Origin: Geomicrobium sp. JCM 19038
GTDB lineage: Bacteria > Bacillota > Bacilli > Bacillales > Marinococcaceae
Reading direction: 5' to 3'
Length of the DNA stretch: 64,000 bases
Assembly: GCF_000698125.1 (NCBI RefSeq)
Contig: NZ_BAXA01000007.1
Location: 62,001 to 126,000, forward strand
Shown here: positions 38,184 to 48,001 of the stretch, in pieces
Layout: each line of letters starts with the position of its first letter
How positions within the stretch are numbered: the stretch's first letter is position 1
The notes under the pieces: model-generated
What the model was told of the DNA's origin: nothing
Database searches by the model: none
Seen by the model: the letters and a program-made list of their open reading frames with translations, nothing else
Position numbers and translations under genes: made by a program

Positions 38184-39406
38184 TCATCCTTTTTTTGCGA
38201 GTCTATGATCTTCAGAGCGTTGCAGAAGTGTCGCGTTTGCTGCATTTCCTAGTACGTTAAGCATCGTTCTAAATCCTTCAGTAATACGGTCAATCCCTGC
38301 AACGATCGCAATTCCTTCTAACGGAAGACCAGCTGCAGTTAAGACGGTTGTCATCATAATAATTCCTGCCCCTGGAACACCAGCAGTACTAAACGATACG
38401 AGCAAAGCACTCACGAAAATCGTTAGAACGAGCGTAAAGGTTAACTCAACACCGAACAATTGGGCAACGAAAATGGCGTTGAATCCTTGAAGGATTCCTG
38501 CTCCATCACGCTTAAGTGCCGTTCCAAATGGAATCGCAAATCTAGAAATCTGCTCATCCAAGCCTGCTTTTTTGGCACCGTCCATTGCAACCGGTAATGC
38601 TGCATTGGAGCTTGCGGTACCAAATGCTAATGTAAATGCAGGCATAAAGCCTTTAAAAAATGCTTTCGGATTTGCACGTGTTACAGATAAAAGGAGAGCA
38701 TACAATGCAATCATGATAAAGATTGCTGCGATTAACCCGAGAATGTACACCGCTAAGTTAGCAAGAATTCCGAACCCTTGCGTCGCAACCATCGAAGCAA
38801 TTAAGCTGAATACGCCAATTGGAGCGATGATTAAGACGAGCCCGAGAATCTTCTGGACAATTTCATACGTGCTCTCGATGAAATTCATAAACGGTTTCGT
38901 TTGTTCATCTTGCAATAAATTAATCGCTGTACCGACGAGCGCTGCGATAATGATTACTTGTAATAAATTTCCAGACGCGAGAGATTCGAATGGATTACTC
39001 GGGACAATGCTTACGAGCCACTCCATAAGCGGTTGCCCTTCATTCGCATCAGCGTCACCTGAACTAATTGGTTCTGCACTATCACCAGGACGGATCGTAA
39101 TCGCGACGAGAATTCCGATCACAATAGCAAATGCAGACGTACCGACATAAAAACTCATCAGCTTTGTTGTATATCTTGCAATGTGTCCCGATCCTTTTAA
39201 CTGCGTAACACCAATGACGAGCGCGACAAACACGAGTGGCACAACAATGAGTTGAATCGCTCGTAGAAAGATCTCCCAACTGGCGAGAGTACATACTCAT
39301 CAAGCGGTGCAATCCAGCCTGGTGCGAGCAAATTCAACAACCCACCAAATACAATTCCAGCAAACAGTGCAATAAAAATACGAGTGGATAACGACAAGCC
39401 CTTCAC
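38184..39406 (-). pseudogene. Dicarboxylate/amino acid:cation symporter (DAACS), frameshifted
   Basis: About 405 residues over two frames. The N-terminal frame (MSLSTRIFIALFAGIVFGGLL) breaks after EYVLSPVG. The -1 frame continues EIFLRAIQLIVVPLVFVALV and the rest of the DctA/GltP/GltT fold, including AFTLAFGTASSNAALPVAM (serine-rich hairpin) and SFSTAGVPGAGIIMM. One C on the plus strand is missing in 39275-39277. The start is uncertain: TTG 39397 is 8 bases after GAGG, while GTG 39406 is part of that site. The protein imports glutamate, aspartate or C4-dicarboxylates with Na+ or H+. It is monocistronic. No regulator is adjacent. Confidence 0.83.
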
Positions 39407-39511
39407 CTCAGTCTCTACAATTCAATGAGTTTAATTGTATAGGACGGAGATAGGCTTGTAAATAGATTAATCCTATATAATTACTGGGATTTTTGTTTTT
39501 CATTCTCATAA

Positions 39512-39537
39512 TAAAAAGACTGGCTTTCCACCAGTCG
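39512..39537 (-). terminator. Rho-independent terminator of the ureohydrolase gene
   Basis: On the minus strand GACTGG, a 7-base loop, CCAGTC and TTTTTAT. Confidence 0.8.
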
Positions 39538-39556
39538 ATGCTAAGTTCAGTGTTAA

Positions 39557-40501
39557 TTAAGATTTATGTTTTTTATTATAGGCAAGCAACGCAAGAAATT
39601 TAGCCGCAACGTGAGCTGCATTAAGTGCAGTGGTTCCAGCTGGATCGCGATCAGGTAAGACTTCAACGAGGTCAAAGCCGATGAAATTCCCTCCTGCTAC
39701 ACCGCGAAGCAGTTCGAAAGCTTCCGTGTTCGTAAACCCACCAACTTCAGGAGTACCTGTGCCTGGTGCATATGTCGGATCAAGAAAGTCAATATCGAAA
39801 GTCAAAAACGTTGGCGTATGGCCAATGCGTTGATTGGCTCGCTTAATCACTTCTTTTATGCCCATCTCACGGAAATCCAAAGCAGTAATGACTTCATAAC
39901 CAAGTTCACGATTGTCTATCAAATGTTGCTTCGAATACTGACGCATGCCAATTTGAATGGACGTTTTGGTATTTACAATCCCTTCTTCAACAGCACGACG
40001 AAACATCGTTGCGTGCGTGTACTTCTTTCCTTGAAAGGAACTGTCCCACGTATCACTGTGAGCGTCAAAATGTAACAAGCTTACAGGTCCGTATGCCTTT
40101 GCGGCTGCACGGAGGTGAGGCAGTGAAACAGAATGGTCACCACCAAAAATGATCGGTACGATGTTGTTAGAGAAAAATGGAACGAGTTGTTCTTCAACGC
40201 GCTCATAATTTTCTTCAATAAATCCTGGAGTGATCGATAAGTCGCCATAATCTACGCCGGACAAATCTTCAAAGAGTTCAATGTCAAATGCAGCGTCATA
40301 AGAGCTAATTCTCATTGAGCGACTTCGAATGGCTTCTGGACCGAACCTTGCACCAGGTGCGTTTGTTACACCAGTATCAAAGGCATGTCCCATAATCGCA
40401 TAATCAATGTGTTCGCGCGTTTTCACATGGGGCAAATGCATAAAGGTTCGTATGCCTGTAAATCCTGCTTCTTCATAATCGGTTGCTGGTTTATAATGCA
40501 T
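39557..40501 (-). CDS. Agmatinase/arginase-family ureohydrolase
   Basis: About 314 residues. The binuclear Mn centre motifs are complete: IIFGGDHSVSLPH, LLHFDAHSDTWDS and FLTFDIDFLDPTYAPGTGTPE. The last motif and the GARFGPEAIRSRSM start favour agmatinase or guanidinobutyrase over arginase. ATG 40501 has AAAGGTGG 5 bases upstream. It hydrolyses a guanidino compound to urea plus an amine, which fits the nitrogen-scavenging theme. It stands alone with its own terminator; a 7-1-7 palindrome (ATTTTATCATAAAAT) at 40533-40547 in the promoter region may be an operator. Confidence 0.83.
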   Translation of the reverse strand: MHYKPATDYEEAGFTGIRTFMHLPHVKTREHIDYAIMGHAFDTGVTNAPGARFGPEAIRSRSMRISSYDAAFDIELFEDLSGVDYGDLSITPGFIEENYERVEEQLVPFFSNNIVPIIFGGDHSVSLPHLRAAAKAYGPVSLLHFDAHSDTWDSSFQGKKYTHATMFRRAVEEGIVNTKTSIQIGMRQYSKQHLIDNRELGYEVITALDFREMGIKEVIKRANQRIGHTPTFLTFDIDFLDPTYAPGTGTPEVGGFTNTEAFELLRGVAGGNFIGFDLVEVLPDRDPAGTTALNAAHVAAKFLALLAYNKKHKS

Positions 40502-40661
40502 ATTGACCACCTTTTTGTTGTAATTTTCTTACATTTTATCATAAAATAAAACCTTCATATACTGTAATACGAACAAGCAAAAGGTATAAAAATTAACGGA
40601 CTACATTAAATAGACGTACACTAGTATAGTAATTGTAAGTTCCTACAAAAGGTGTGAGACG

Positions 40662-41417
40662 ATGACGAACATCATTACGTTTGATTTAGACGGTACGCTT
40701 ATGCAAAATCCGTTCGTGAAGTTTGTGTTTCCAGCCATCGAGAAAGAACTGCAGGACGTATTAAACGATCAGCGACCAATCATTTCTGAAATTGTTGCGA
40801 TGCACAACGACTATATGAAAAAAGGTGAAACATCCAAAGCCTATGATTGGGACCTGATCGTAACGGAGTTTTTGATTAAATCGAATTGTGTGCACACGCT
40901 GTCTGTGGAGCAACTTGTAAAAAAGCACGCTGCACCGCCTGACTCGTACCTTCTTGAGGCAGGAAGCATTTCGGCCTTAATGACGTTTAGGCAGAAGGGT
41001 TACCGTCTCGTGGCGTTAACGAATGGTTTTTATAAATATCAATTTCCAGTTATGGAACGACTAGGGCTTGCGCCACTGTTTGATCAAATTGTAACGCCAG
41101 AAGAAGCAGGGTGCGCAAAGCCAGATCCACAGATTTTGCAGGCGGTGTATGCACATGGCACGATTGTCGGTCATGTAGGGGATCGCATTGATCATGATGT
41201 AGTAATGGCTAACCAAGAAGAAATCCCATCCATTTGGATCCGCCATACGTTTCCGGAATGGATAAAACGAGCAACCATGAGTGAACGGATACAGCTTGCA
41301 CAACCATTGATTAAAGAGAAATATGAGAAAGAAACAGGAACTCAAACGATTAGCGAGGAATGTCAGCCAAATTATATCGTTTCATCAATTGAAGAATTGC
41401 ACCGGATTTTTACGTAA
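40662..41417 (+). CDS. HAD-superfamily hydrolase
   Basis: 251 residues. Motif I is TFDLDGTL (Asp8 nucleophile and Asp10), motif II LVALTNGF, motif III Lys in GCAKPDPQIL, and motif IV VGDRIDHDVVMA. A helical cap of about 90 residues (KELQDVLNDQR to VKKHAAPPD) lies between motifs I and II, as in subfamily I phosphatases. It dephosphorylates a small metabolite; the substrate is unknown. The ribosome binding site is weak (AAAGGTGTGAG). It is convergent with the gamma-glutamyltransferase gene. Confidence 0.8.
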   Translation: MTNIITFDLDGTLMQNPFVKFVFPAIEKELQDVLNDQRPIISEIVAMHNDYMKKGETSKAYDWDLIVTEFLIKSNCVHTLSVEQLVKKHAAPPDSYLLEAGSISALMTFRQKGYRLVALTNGFYKYQFPVMERLGLAPLFDQIVTPEEAGCAKPDPQILQAVYAHGTIVGHVGDRIDHDVVMANQEEIPSIWIRHTFPEWIKRATMSERIQLAQPLIKEKYEKETGTQTISEECQPNYIVSSIEELHRIFT

Positions 41418-41455
41418 AAGCGCCCCGTACTTCACTCGTACGAGGCGTTTTTTAT
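41416..41455. terminator. Bidirectional rho-independent terminator
   Basis: The stem CGCCCCGTAC/GTACGAGGCG (41421-41430 with 41438-41447, one mismatch) is flanked by AAAA and TTTTTT between convergent genes. Confidence 0.82.
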
Positions 41456-41461
41456 ATTGGG

Positions 41462-44400
41462 TTAGTCGAATGCGCGATCTAAAAAGACGACAAGTTGTGC
41501 ACGGGTGACGTTTTCATTCGGACGAAAACGATTGTCTTCAGTAATCGTAATGCCGTGCTGAGTAAGAATCTCCACGTTTTCTCTATGCGCATCATACGCC
41601 TGGTCAAGATCAACGATCGTGACGTCTTCACCAGTATTCTCAAGCTCTAACCCTCGTACGAGAATGGAGGCCATTTGCTGGCGAGTCAAATAATCGCCGC
41701 CTTTGAAATATTGGCTGTTATTCGAGCCAATCATAATGCCTGCTTCATAAACGGCAGCCGCAACGTCGGCATACGTGTGACCCGGTGGCGTGTCTACAAA
41801 CGGTGTGCTGTCTACGTTTTCAGGTACTGGTAATTCAAGTGCATTCGTTAAAATGCGAGCGCTTTGACCACGGTTGATCGGTTGACTCGGTCGAAACGTA
41901 CCGTCTGTATAACCAGTAATCACATGTAGTCCAGCCATTCTCATAATTGAATCATACCCGAACGTGTTCTCATGAACGTCGCTAAATGACAATGCAGCGT
42001 GTTGAACCATTGCACTTCCACCGCCGCGGCGCTCAGGTTCTGTCGTTGGTGTCACTTGACCGTTCTCATGAAATTCAATGCCAGTAACTGCACCAATTCC
42101 TTGAACGGCTTGGTTCGCTAAGAAACGATGGCCACGTGTCTCGAGTTCGGCAATCTGAGCAAGGGATTCGTTATTCACATAGCGCCCTTCGTACTCTGTT
42201 GCAGAATCAAAATTGTTCCGTTGCGAGAAGCGCGGCTCAGTGATTGCTTCTGGAAATGAGCGATTAAAATCGAGCATGTGCATCATAATTTGTGAGACGG
42301 TCGTAATGATCGTGTCACTTCCCGGTGCACCGATCGTAAGTACCGGACGATCGTCTTCCATTACGATGGTAGGTGACATGCTACTTAATGAGCGCATACC
42401 AGGTCTCGGGTAATTCGGATGATCAGGAGATTCAGTTGGAATCCGGCTATAAACCGCGTTATTTAATAGAAAACCATAGCCAGGAACGACCATGCCGTTG
42501 CCACCAATTGAGACAATTGTAGACGTGTAACTGACGATATTTCCTTCATCATCACTGACCGATAAGTGAATGGTTGATTCATCCGCATCATCTTCTAAGT
42601 GCTCAAATTCCTCTGGTTCTTCAATGATTGCTTTTTCTGCAGGTGAGATGGCTTTTTGTTTTACGTCTTCTTGAATGCTCATCTGGCGTGCTTCGTTAAT
42701 CGGTGTTACATCAATATGATCGACATACAATGTTTGGGCATGATGGTGATCGAAGTTGATCATGCTCAACAAAACATTGCCTCTGTCTAACGATGTTTGG
42801 TTTGAAGAATCTAAAGAATGAACGGCTAGCCACTGATCAGGACGACCTTCGTTATCAGTAGAAACGGCGACTTTCAACTGCTTATTTTCAATTCTAAATG
42901 TCACGTCATGCCACTCATCTTGAAAAGTGAATGGGATTCGTTCAACCGTTCGAAGCTGACCATCGACAACAGATTGTAGAGCAAGTTGGTTCGTGCCGAA
43001 GTTAAGCTCTAAGCCGTACCCATTTAGTGGCAACGTACTACCAGATTGCCATACGTCCGCATTAAGCCAAATTCGGAGCCTACGGTCACCAGAAGAAGGT
43101 TCTCCATAGACACGCATCGTTAGTTCATGATCTTGGAGTGCTTCCATCGTCACTGCTGCACGACCGTATGAACTGCCTCTGCCGTCTTGACGGGGTGAAA
43201 GTGTCATTTGACCTTGTTCATTGTTTACCGTGAACGTGGCATCAAATGGGTGGCTTGATGGTCCAGTATCAATTCGGTGAAAATGCTCGCTCGGCCACGT
43301 TTGATTGTTTTTAACATCTTGGAAGTCATAAGGAAACTGCGGCATTGCTTCAGTCTGTGGATTTCCAGGAGCAATTTGGCCGATGCGTGCAATGCTTGAA
43401 TCAATAAGGGAACGACGATGATCGGCATACGACATTGATAGAAGCTCGTTTTCTGGAACATCGGTAAACGTGGGATCACCAATGTAAGCTCTTCGGTCCG
43501 CAAACGCAGCACGGGATGCTTCTAAGTAATGATGCAATGCATCAACAGGCCCCATATTCGGAACATCGTAACTTTCAAGCATGTTAAAAAGTAAGCCAAC
43601 AGTAATCCCGCCACTTGACGACGGTGGCATTCCGTAGATGTCATAGCCACGATAGGTAGAATGCGTCGCTTCTCTTGTAATGACCTCGTAACCTTTAAAA
43701 TCGTTTAACGATACATCGCCTTTAAGAATGCCTTGTTCAGCGTTCCAATTGCTACTTACCGCGCGAAAGTCTGGATTTGCAACGAGCGGTGGTTCATTAA
43801 TCGTTTGAACCATTGCTTTCGCAACTTCTCCTTCATAAAAGACATCGGCACCCTCATTTGCAATTAATCGATATGTATGAGCAAGATCAGGGTTTTTAAT
43901 TCGTTCACCGACTCGAGGCTGGTCATAGATTTCAACTGTTGACGAAAACAAGTTAAAACGATCTTGATGTTGATTGGTTTCTCGTACATAGTTGTGATCG
44001 GCAATAAAGCCGTTTTCTGCAACTTGAATGGCTGGTTGTAACACGTCTTCAAAACTCATCGTTCCGTATTGCTCGAGGGCAACTTCCCAATTTTTGATCG
44101 TACCTGGGACCGATACGCTCGTACCACTTGAGGTTCTCATTGCTGCAGGGTAGATTGAACCGGTCGTAGGATCAATGTAGGACTCATCGCTAAACGAAGC
44201 CGGTGTGACCGATCGTGCATCGATCGTAATGTGTCGGTCTTCTTCAGCAAGGTAGATGAGCATCATGCCACCGCCACCGATACCGCCTGAGTAGGGCCGC
44301 GTGACGCCTTGAGCTGCTGCAACGGCAATGGCAGCATCAATGGCATTGCCACCTTGATCAAGTATCGCCATCCCTGCTTTTGATGCATGGTAATCTTCTG

Positions 44401-44536
44401 AAGCAACAGCACCACCTGTTCCTGTAACATGAGCGTCTACATGAGCTTCAGATTGTGCATGGAGGGGTGAAGGTTTGAACAGCGATACGAGTAAAACACC
44501 AGATAGTACAAATGAAATGAATTTCCGAATGATCAT
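41462..44536 (-). CDS. Gamma-glutamyltransferase with inserted beta-sandwich-like domain and C-terminal SLH repeats
   Basis: 1024 residues, almost twice the usual 550-590. The signal peptide is about residues 1-28 (cleavage near LHAQ). The GGT large subunit is about 36-405 (NAIDAAIAVAAAQGV, PYSGGIGGGGMML, GMPPSSSGGITVG). About residues 406-615 form an insert with many short strands (LTMRVYGEPSSGDRRLRIWL, GLELNFG, DEWHDVTFRIENKQLKVAV), resembling LamG/concanavalin-like folds. The small subunit starts at Thr655 in DESTIHLSVSDDEGN, the expected self-cleaving nucleophile, and contains RPGMRSLSSMSPTIV. Residues 848-1024 are three S-layer homology units (GYTDGTFRPSQPINRGQ is the clearest), which attach the protein to the cell wall. 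It should release glutamate or transfer gamma-glutamyl groups from peptides, glutathione or polyglutamate at the cell surface. Confidence 0.88.
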   Translation of the reverse strand: MIIRKFISFVLSGVLLVSLFKPSPLHAQSEAHVDAHVTGTGGAVASEDYHASKAGMAILDQGGNAIDAAIAVAAAQGVTRPYSGGIGGGGMMLIYLAEEDRHITIDARSVTPASFSDESYIDPTTGSIYPAAMRTSSGTSVSVPGTIKNWEVALEQYGTMSFEDVLQPAIQVAENGFIADHNYVRETNQHQDRFNLFSSTVEIYDQPRVGERIKNPDLAHTYRLIANEGADVFYEGEVAKAMVQTINEPPLVANPDFRAVSSNWNAEQGILKGDVSLNDFKGYEVITREATHSTYRGYDIYGMPPSSSGGITVGLLFNMLESYDVPNMGPVDALHHYLEASRAAFADRRAYIGDPTFTDVPENELLSMSYADHRRSLIDSSIARIGQIAPGNPQTEAMPQFPYDFQDVKNNQTWPSEHFHRIDTGPSSHPFDATFTVNNEQGQMTLSPRQDGRGSSYGRAAVTMEALQDHELTMRVYGEPSSGDRRLRIWLNADVWQSGSTLPLNGYGLELNFGTNQLALQSVVDGQLRTVERIPFTFQDEWHDVTFRIENKQLKVAVSTDNEGRPDQWLAVHSLDSSNQTSLDRGNVLLSMINFDHHHAQTLYVDHIDVTPINEARQMSIQEDVKQKAISPAEKAIIEEPEEFEHLEDDADESTIHLSVSDDEGNIVSYTSTIVSIGGNGMVVPGYGFLLNNAVYSRIPTESPDHPNYPRPGMRSLSSMSPTIVMEDDRPVLTIGAPGSDTIITTVSQIMMHMLDFNRSFPEAITEPRFSQRNNFDSATEYEGRYVNNESLAQIAELETRGHRFLANQAVQGIGAVTGIEFHENGQVTPTTEPERRGGGSAMVQHAALSFSDVHENTFGYDSIMRMAGLHVITGYTDGTFRPSQPINRGQSARILTNALELPVPENVDSTPFVDTPPGHTYADVAAAVYEAGIMIGSNNSQYFKGGDYLTRQQMASILVRGLELENTGEDVTIVDLDQAYDAHRENVEILTQHGITITEDNRFRPNENVTRAQLVVFLDRAFD

Positions 44537-44685
44537 CTACTCCTTTATAGGTTTTGATTGGAAAAAAACGTAAAACTTATCCTCTTATTGTAATGATAAT
44601 TAGAAAGGATTGCTAGATAGCAGGAGAAATTGGCAGAAATCACTAATTACATAAAGGAGGAGTAGACGAAGAGGAGGGAAAAAGG

Positions 44686-46655
44686 ATGAGTGTGCAAGAG
44701 GGGACGTTGTTACATACCCCAACTAAAGAAGCGATTGAGCAAACAAATTTAAGCGATTACATGAATTGGCTAACGAAGCAACATGGTCTTTCCTTTGCAA
44801 ATTACCATGAACTTCACAACTGGTCAGTTACTGAGCATGAAGCGTTTTGGGAAAGCTTATGGCATTACTTTGAAGTGAACCCTGGAGCGACGTATCAACA
44901 CGTTATGGATTCGTCAGAAGGATTTATGCATACGACGTGGTTTCAAGGAGCAACCGTAAACTATACCGAATACATCTTCCGGAACATGAATCCTGAACAT
45001 GTTGCCGTTAAAGCGTACGGAGAAAAAAGGCACAAAGAAGAAATCGTTTGGGGAGAGTTGTACGCACGTGTATCAGCCGTTGCAAATGGTTTGAAGGCAC
45101 TCGGAGTTGAGCGTGGCGACCGAGTCGTAAGTTATATGCCTAATATTCCTGAAGCGATGGTTGCAATGCTTGCGACAGCAAGTATTGGAGCGATTTGGTC
45201 AAGTTGTTCCCCAGACTTTGGAGCACGAACGGTCGTTGATCGTTTCATACAGATTGAGCCGAAAGTGATTTTTGCTGTTGATGGTTACCAATATAATGGA
45301 AAGAAGTATGACCGAATAGACGTCGTAAAAGAAATTAAAACGTCAATTCCGTCATTAGAACATGTCATCGTCGTTCCAGTATTTCAAGATGCGCTTCCAG
45401 CTGAATTTAATTTATGGTCTACTTTCTTATCTAATTATCGAGATGGTTCTCCAATTCCATATGAGTCCGTAGGATTTGACGATCCGTTATGGATTTTATA
45501 TTCATCGGGCACGACAGGACCACCGAAAGCCATTGTCCAAGGTCATGGCGGCATTATCTTGGAACATATGAAATCAATGGTATTACACAAAGATTTAAAA
45601 TCGGAAGACGTCATGTTCTGGTATACGTCGACCGGTTGGATGATGTGGAACATGGTCGTAAGTGGGTTAATGATGAACGGAACGGTCGTGCTTTATGACG
45701 GTAGTCCAGCATATCCAGATGCGAATGTGACATTTAAGCTTATTGAAGAAGCAGGGATTACTTCATACGGTACGAGTGCACCATTCATTATGGCTTGCCG
45801 AGCAAACGGAATGCAGCCTAAAGACATCGCAGATCTGTCAACGCTTAAAGCATTCTCTTCTACGGGTGCAACGTTACCTCCAGAAGGATCACAATGGGTG
45901 TATGAAGCGGTTAACGACAAGGTATGGTTAAACTCTGTAAGTGGCGGTACCGATATCTGTTCAGCAATTGTAGGTGGGATCCGACTCAACCGGTCTATGC
46001 TGGAGAGATTCAAGGACGCGTACTTGGTGTGGATGCCGATGCGTGGGATGAAGAAGGGAATTCACTCGTGGATGAGGTTGGTGAGCTAGTCATAAAAAAG
46101 CCAACGCCTTCCATGCCTCTCTATTTTTGGAATGACCCGAACAACGAGCGATACTATGAAAGTTATTTTAATGAGTATAAAGGGGTTTGGCGACACGGTG
46201 ATTTAATTAAATTTAAAGAAGATGGTCGCTGTCAAATCTATGGAAGAAGTGATTCAACAATTAATCGTGGCGGCGTGCGAATGGGCTCGAGTGAGATTTA
46301 TCGAGCAGTCGAAAGTCTTGAAGCAATCAAAGATAGTTTGATCGTTGATATAAGCCATCCGACACGAGAACCATACATGCCTTTATTCGTTGTGTTAGAA
46401 GATGGCTTTGTTTTGAGCGAAGAATTAAAAACAGAAATCATAACGAGCATCCGTCAAAACGTTAGTCCACGACATGTTCCAAATGACATGTATGTGATTG
46501 AAGAAGTTCCACGTACATTAAATGGAAAAAAAGTCGAAGTGCCTGTTAAGAAGTTATTGATGGGTGTTGAGTATGAACAAGCAGTCAATGAAGGATCATT
46601 ACAGAATCCTCAAACATTTAATTACTTCAAACAATTTCATCGACATGATGCTTAA
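44686..46655 (+). pseudogene. Acetoacetyl-CoA synthetase, frameshifted
   Basis: About 655 residues, the normal length for acetoacetate-CoA ligase. The first frame holds the N-terminal ACS-type domain (MDSSEGFMHTTWFQGATVNYTEY), WILYSSGTTGPPKAIVQ (phosphate loop) and SGGTDICSAIVGG. It then breaks, and the -1 frame continues DPTQPVYAGEIQGRVLG to the C-terminal domain with GRSDSTINRGGVRMG and catalytic Lys in TLNGKKVEVPVKK. One G is missing in 45976-45978. GGAGGG precedes the ATG. It activates acetoacetate to acetoacetyl-CoA, which a thiolase can then cleave. It is monocistronic. Confidence 0.86.
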
Positions 46656-46702
46656 CGAACGGGTTCATTAAAGCATATAGTACTGAAAAAGGAGGAATAA
46701 CG

Positions 46703-46900
46703 ATGTATCCTCATCAAGATCCCTTCTTCAGGCAACTACAAAAATCATTGTTACGGTTTCAAGCAGACTTTAATGAACGGTTTAAAGGGATGGACGAACG
46801 ATTGAATGATGCGAATAAACGCTTCGATGAAATCGATCGTCGTTTTACAGAAAAAGCTGAAGAGAATTTCTATGAGATTGAAAAGAAGTTTCATAAATAA
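46703..46900 (+). CDS. Small coiled-coil protein of unknown function
   Basis: 65 residues behind a strong AAAAGGAGG ribosome binding site. The sequence is highly charged and helical, with heptad-like spacing (FQADFNERFKGMDERLNDANKRFDEIDRRF). No signal peptide or membrane segment. I do not recognise a family; a short cytoplasmic coiled coil or interaction module is likely. It lies 48 bases after acetoacetyl-CoA synthetase and may be its co-transcribed neighbour. Confidence 0.6.
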   Translation: MYPHQDPFFRQLQKSLLRFQADFNERFKGMDERLNDANKRFDEIDRRFTEKAEENFYEIEKKFHK

Positions 46901-46921
46901 CGATGTGTACAATTAGCTTCG

Positions 46922-46956
46922 TTTTAAGTTCACACGTAATACGTGAAAACTTAAAA
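46922..46956. repeat. 17-1-17 imperfect palindrome upstream of a very short ORF
   Basis: Arms 46922-46938 and 46940-46956 agree at 15 of 17 positions. The right arm runs into the AAAAGGAGG ribosome binding site of the 18-codon ORF. It could be an operator or an RNA hairpin that hides the site. Confidence 0.45.
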
Positions 46957-46969
46957 GGAGGCTTTTTGT

Positions 46970-47026
46970 ATGAAGATTCTTAATAAAGTAGTTTCTTCTT
47001 ACATACAATTAGGGAATTACTACTAG
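46970..47026 (+). CDS. Candidate 18-residue small protein or leader peptide
   Basis: ATG to TAG, 18 codons (MKILNKVVSSYIQLGNYY), 8 bases after a near-perfect AAAAGGAGG. The short amphipathic peptide ends 24 bases before the start of the DUF5362-like gene. It may be a leader peptide or an independent small protein; length alone makes it uncertain. Confidence 0.35.
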   Translation: MKILNKVVSSYIQLGNYY

Positions 47027-47050
47027 GAATTGTATAAAAGGAGGAATTGG

Positions 47051-47404
47051 ATGAACGTTGATGTAAGTGCGCATTTGCCAAGAATTGCGCTATGGGGGCG
47101 AGTGCTCGGAGTCTATCTTATGATTAGTGGAGCAATTTCTACCATTACTGGTTTGTTCGCTTTTGTTATCGGGGCGATTCCAGGAGTAATAACGATCATT
47201 CTCGGTGTGTTTTTATTTCAAAGTGGTAGTGCTGCAAAACGAATGCAAGAGCAAGAGAGTTCTGTAGAACTTAACAATATTTTTACCGGCTATGGACGTT
47301 TTTTACTTTGGAATTCAATCATGGCGATCATTGTGACCTTATTCGTTATCATTCTAATTATTCTTGTTTTAATGGGGGTCTTCGCTACAGGGCTTACACA
47401 ATAA
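47051..47404 (+). CDS. DUF5362-like small membrane protein
   Basis: About 117 residues from ATG 47051 (AAAAGGAGG upstream; the reading from 47030 would run through this site). Two hydrophobic regions, GVYLMISGAISTITGLFAFVIGAIPGVITIILGVFLF and a C-terminal helix (IIVTLFVIILIILVLMGVFA), surround a polar loop GSAAKRMQEQESSVELNNIF. The arrangement resembles DUF5362. The function is unknown. A terminator follows. Confidence 0.55.
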   Translation: MNVDVSAHLPRIALWGRVLGVYLMISGAISTITGLFAFVIGAIPGVITIILGVFLFQSGSAAKRMQEQESSVELNNIFTGYGRFLLWNSIMAIIVTLFVIILIILVLMGVFATGLTQ

Positions 47405-48001
47405 GGATCTTAAATTGTTTATTCAAATGCTGTTGCGTAGGCAACGGCTTTTGTTTTTTTTATTGAATCGAATCGTCAATAGATATGATAAACCTTCGCT
47501 TAATCGCTTTATCGTACAATCGTCAAGTAAATGTTTTTGACTAGCTTATCTTATCGGTCAGCGTTTTCTTTTGCTGGACGAAGTGTTTACATTTACCGGA
47601 CAATTAACTATAGTGGATGATTATTCACTATTTTTGCGATTATCAACAGTGCATTAAGCGGCGTATTGGCTTTTGTCTGTTACAGTGCAAGACTTCGAGT
47701 CCGTGAAATATCGGAAATTTTAGAAATAATTATGCGTGTTCCGAGCGGACCTGTGACCGTTAGTCTTGGTGCGGTTCTTCAAAGGAGTTTCTGTTTAGGG
47801 GAGCGCTTGTTGGGCTTTTTATTGAATTAGTGTCTACTTTGGTTAGATGAATCAGCAATGCGTCGTTATTGATGGCCTTGTATAGTCCTCAATATCGAGG
47901 AGGACCGTAAATGCTGCAACAATTTTTATATGGGATAGTGGGTTGCGGTCATTTTCTACATAACCATATCTTCGTAAGTCTGCAGAGTGAAGGGGGACCA
48001 T
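47405..48001. other. Long intergenic region with a possible gene remnant
   Basis: About 600 bases. After the terminator (47429-47460), a frame of roughly 70 codons is open between about 47620 and 47830 without a start codon. It reads like a membrane segment (FAIINSALSGVLAFVC) followed by a basic stretch and may be a decayed gene. No RNA gene is recognisable. The end holds the AAGGGGG site of the kinase gene. Confidence 0.4.
47429..47460 (+). terminator. Rho-independent terminator
   Basis: The stem GCTGTTGC/GCAACGGC (47429-47436 with 47441-47448, loop GTAG) is followed by a long T tract. Confidence 0.85.
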
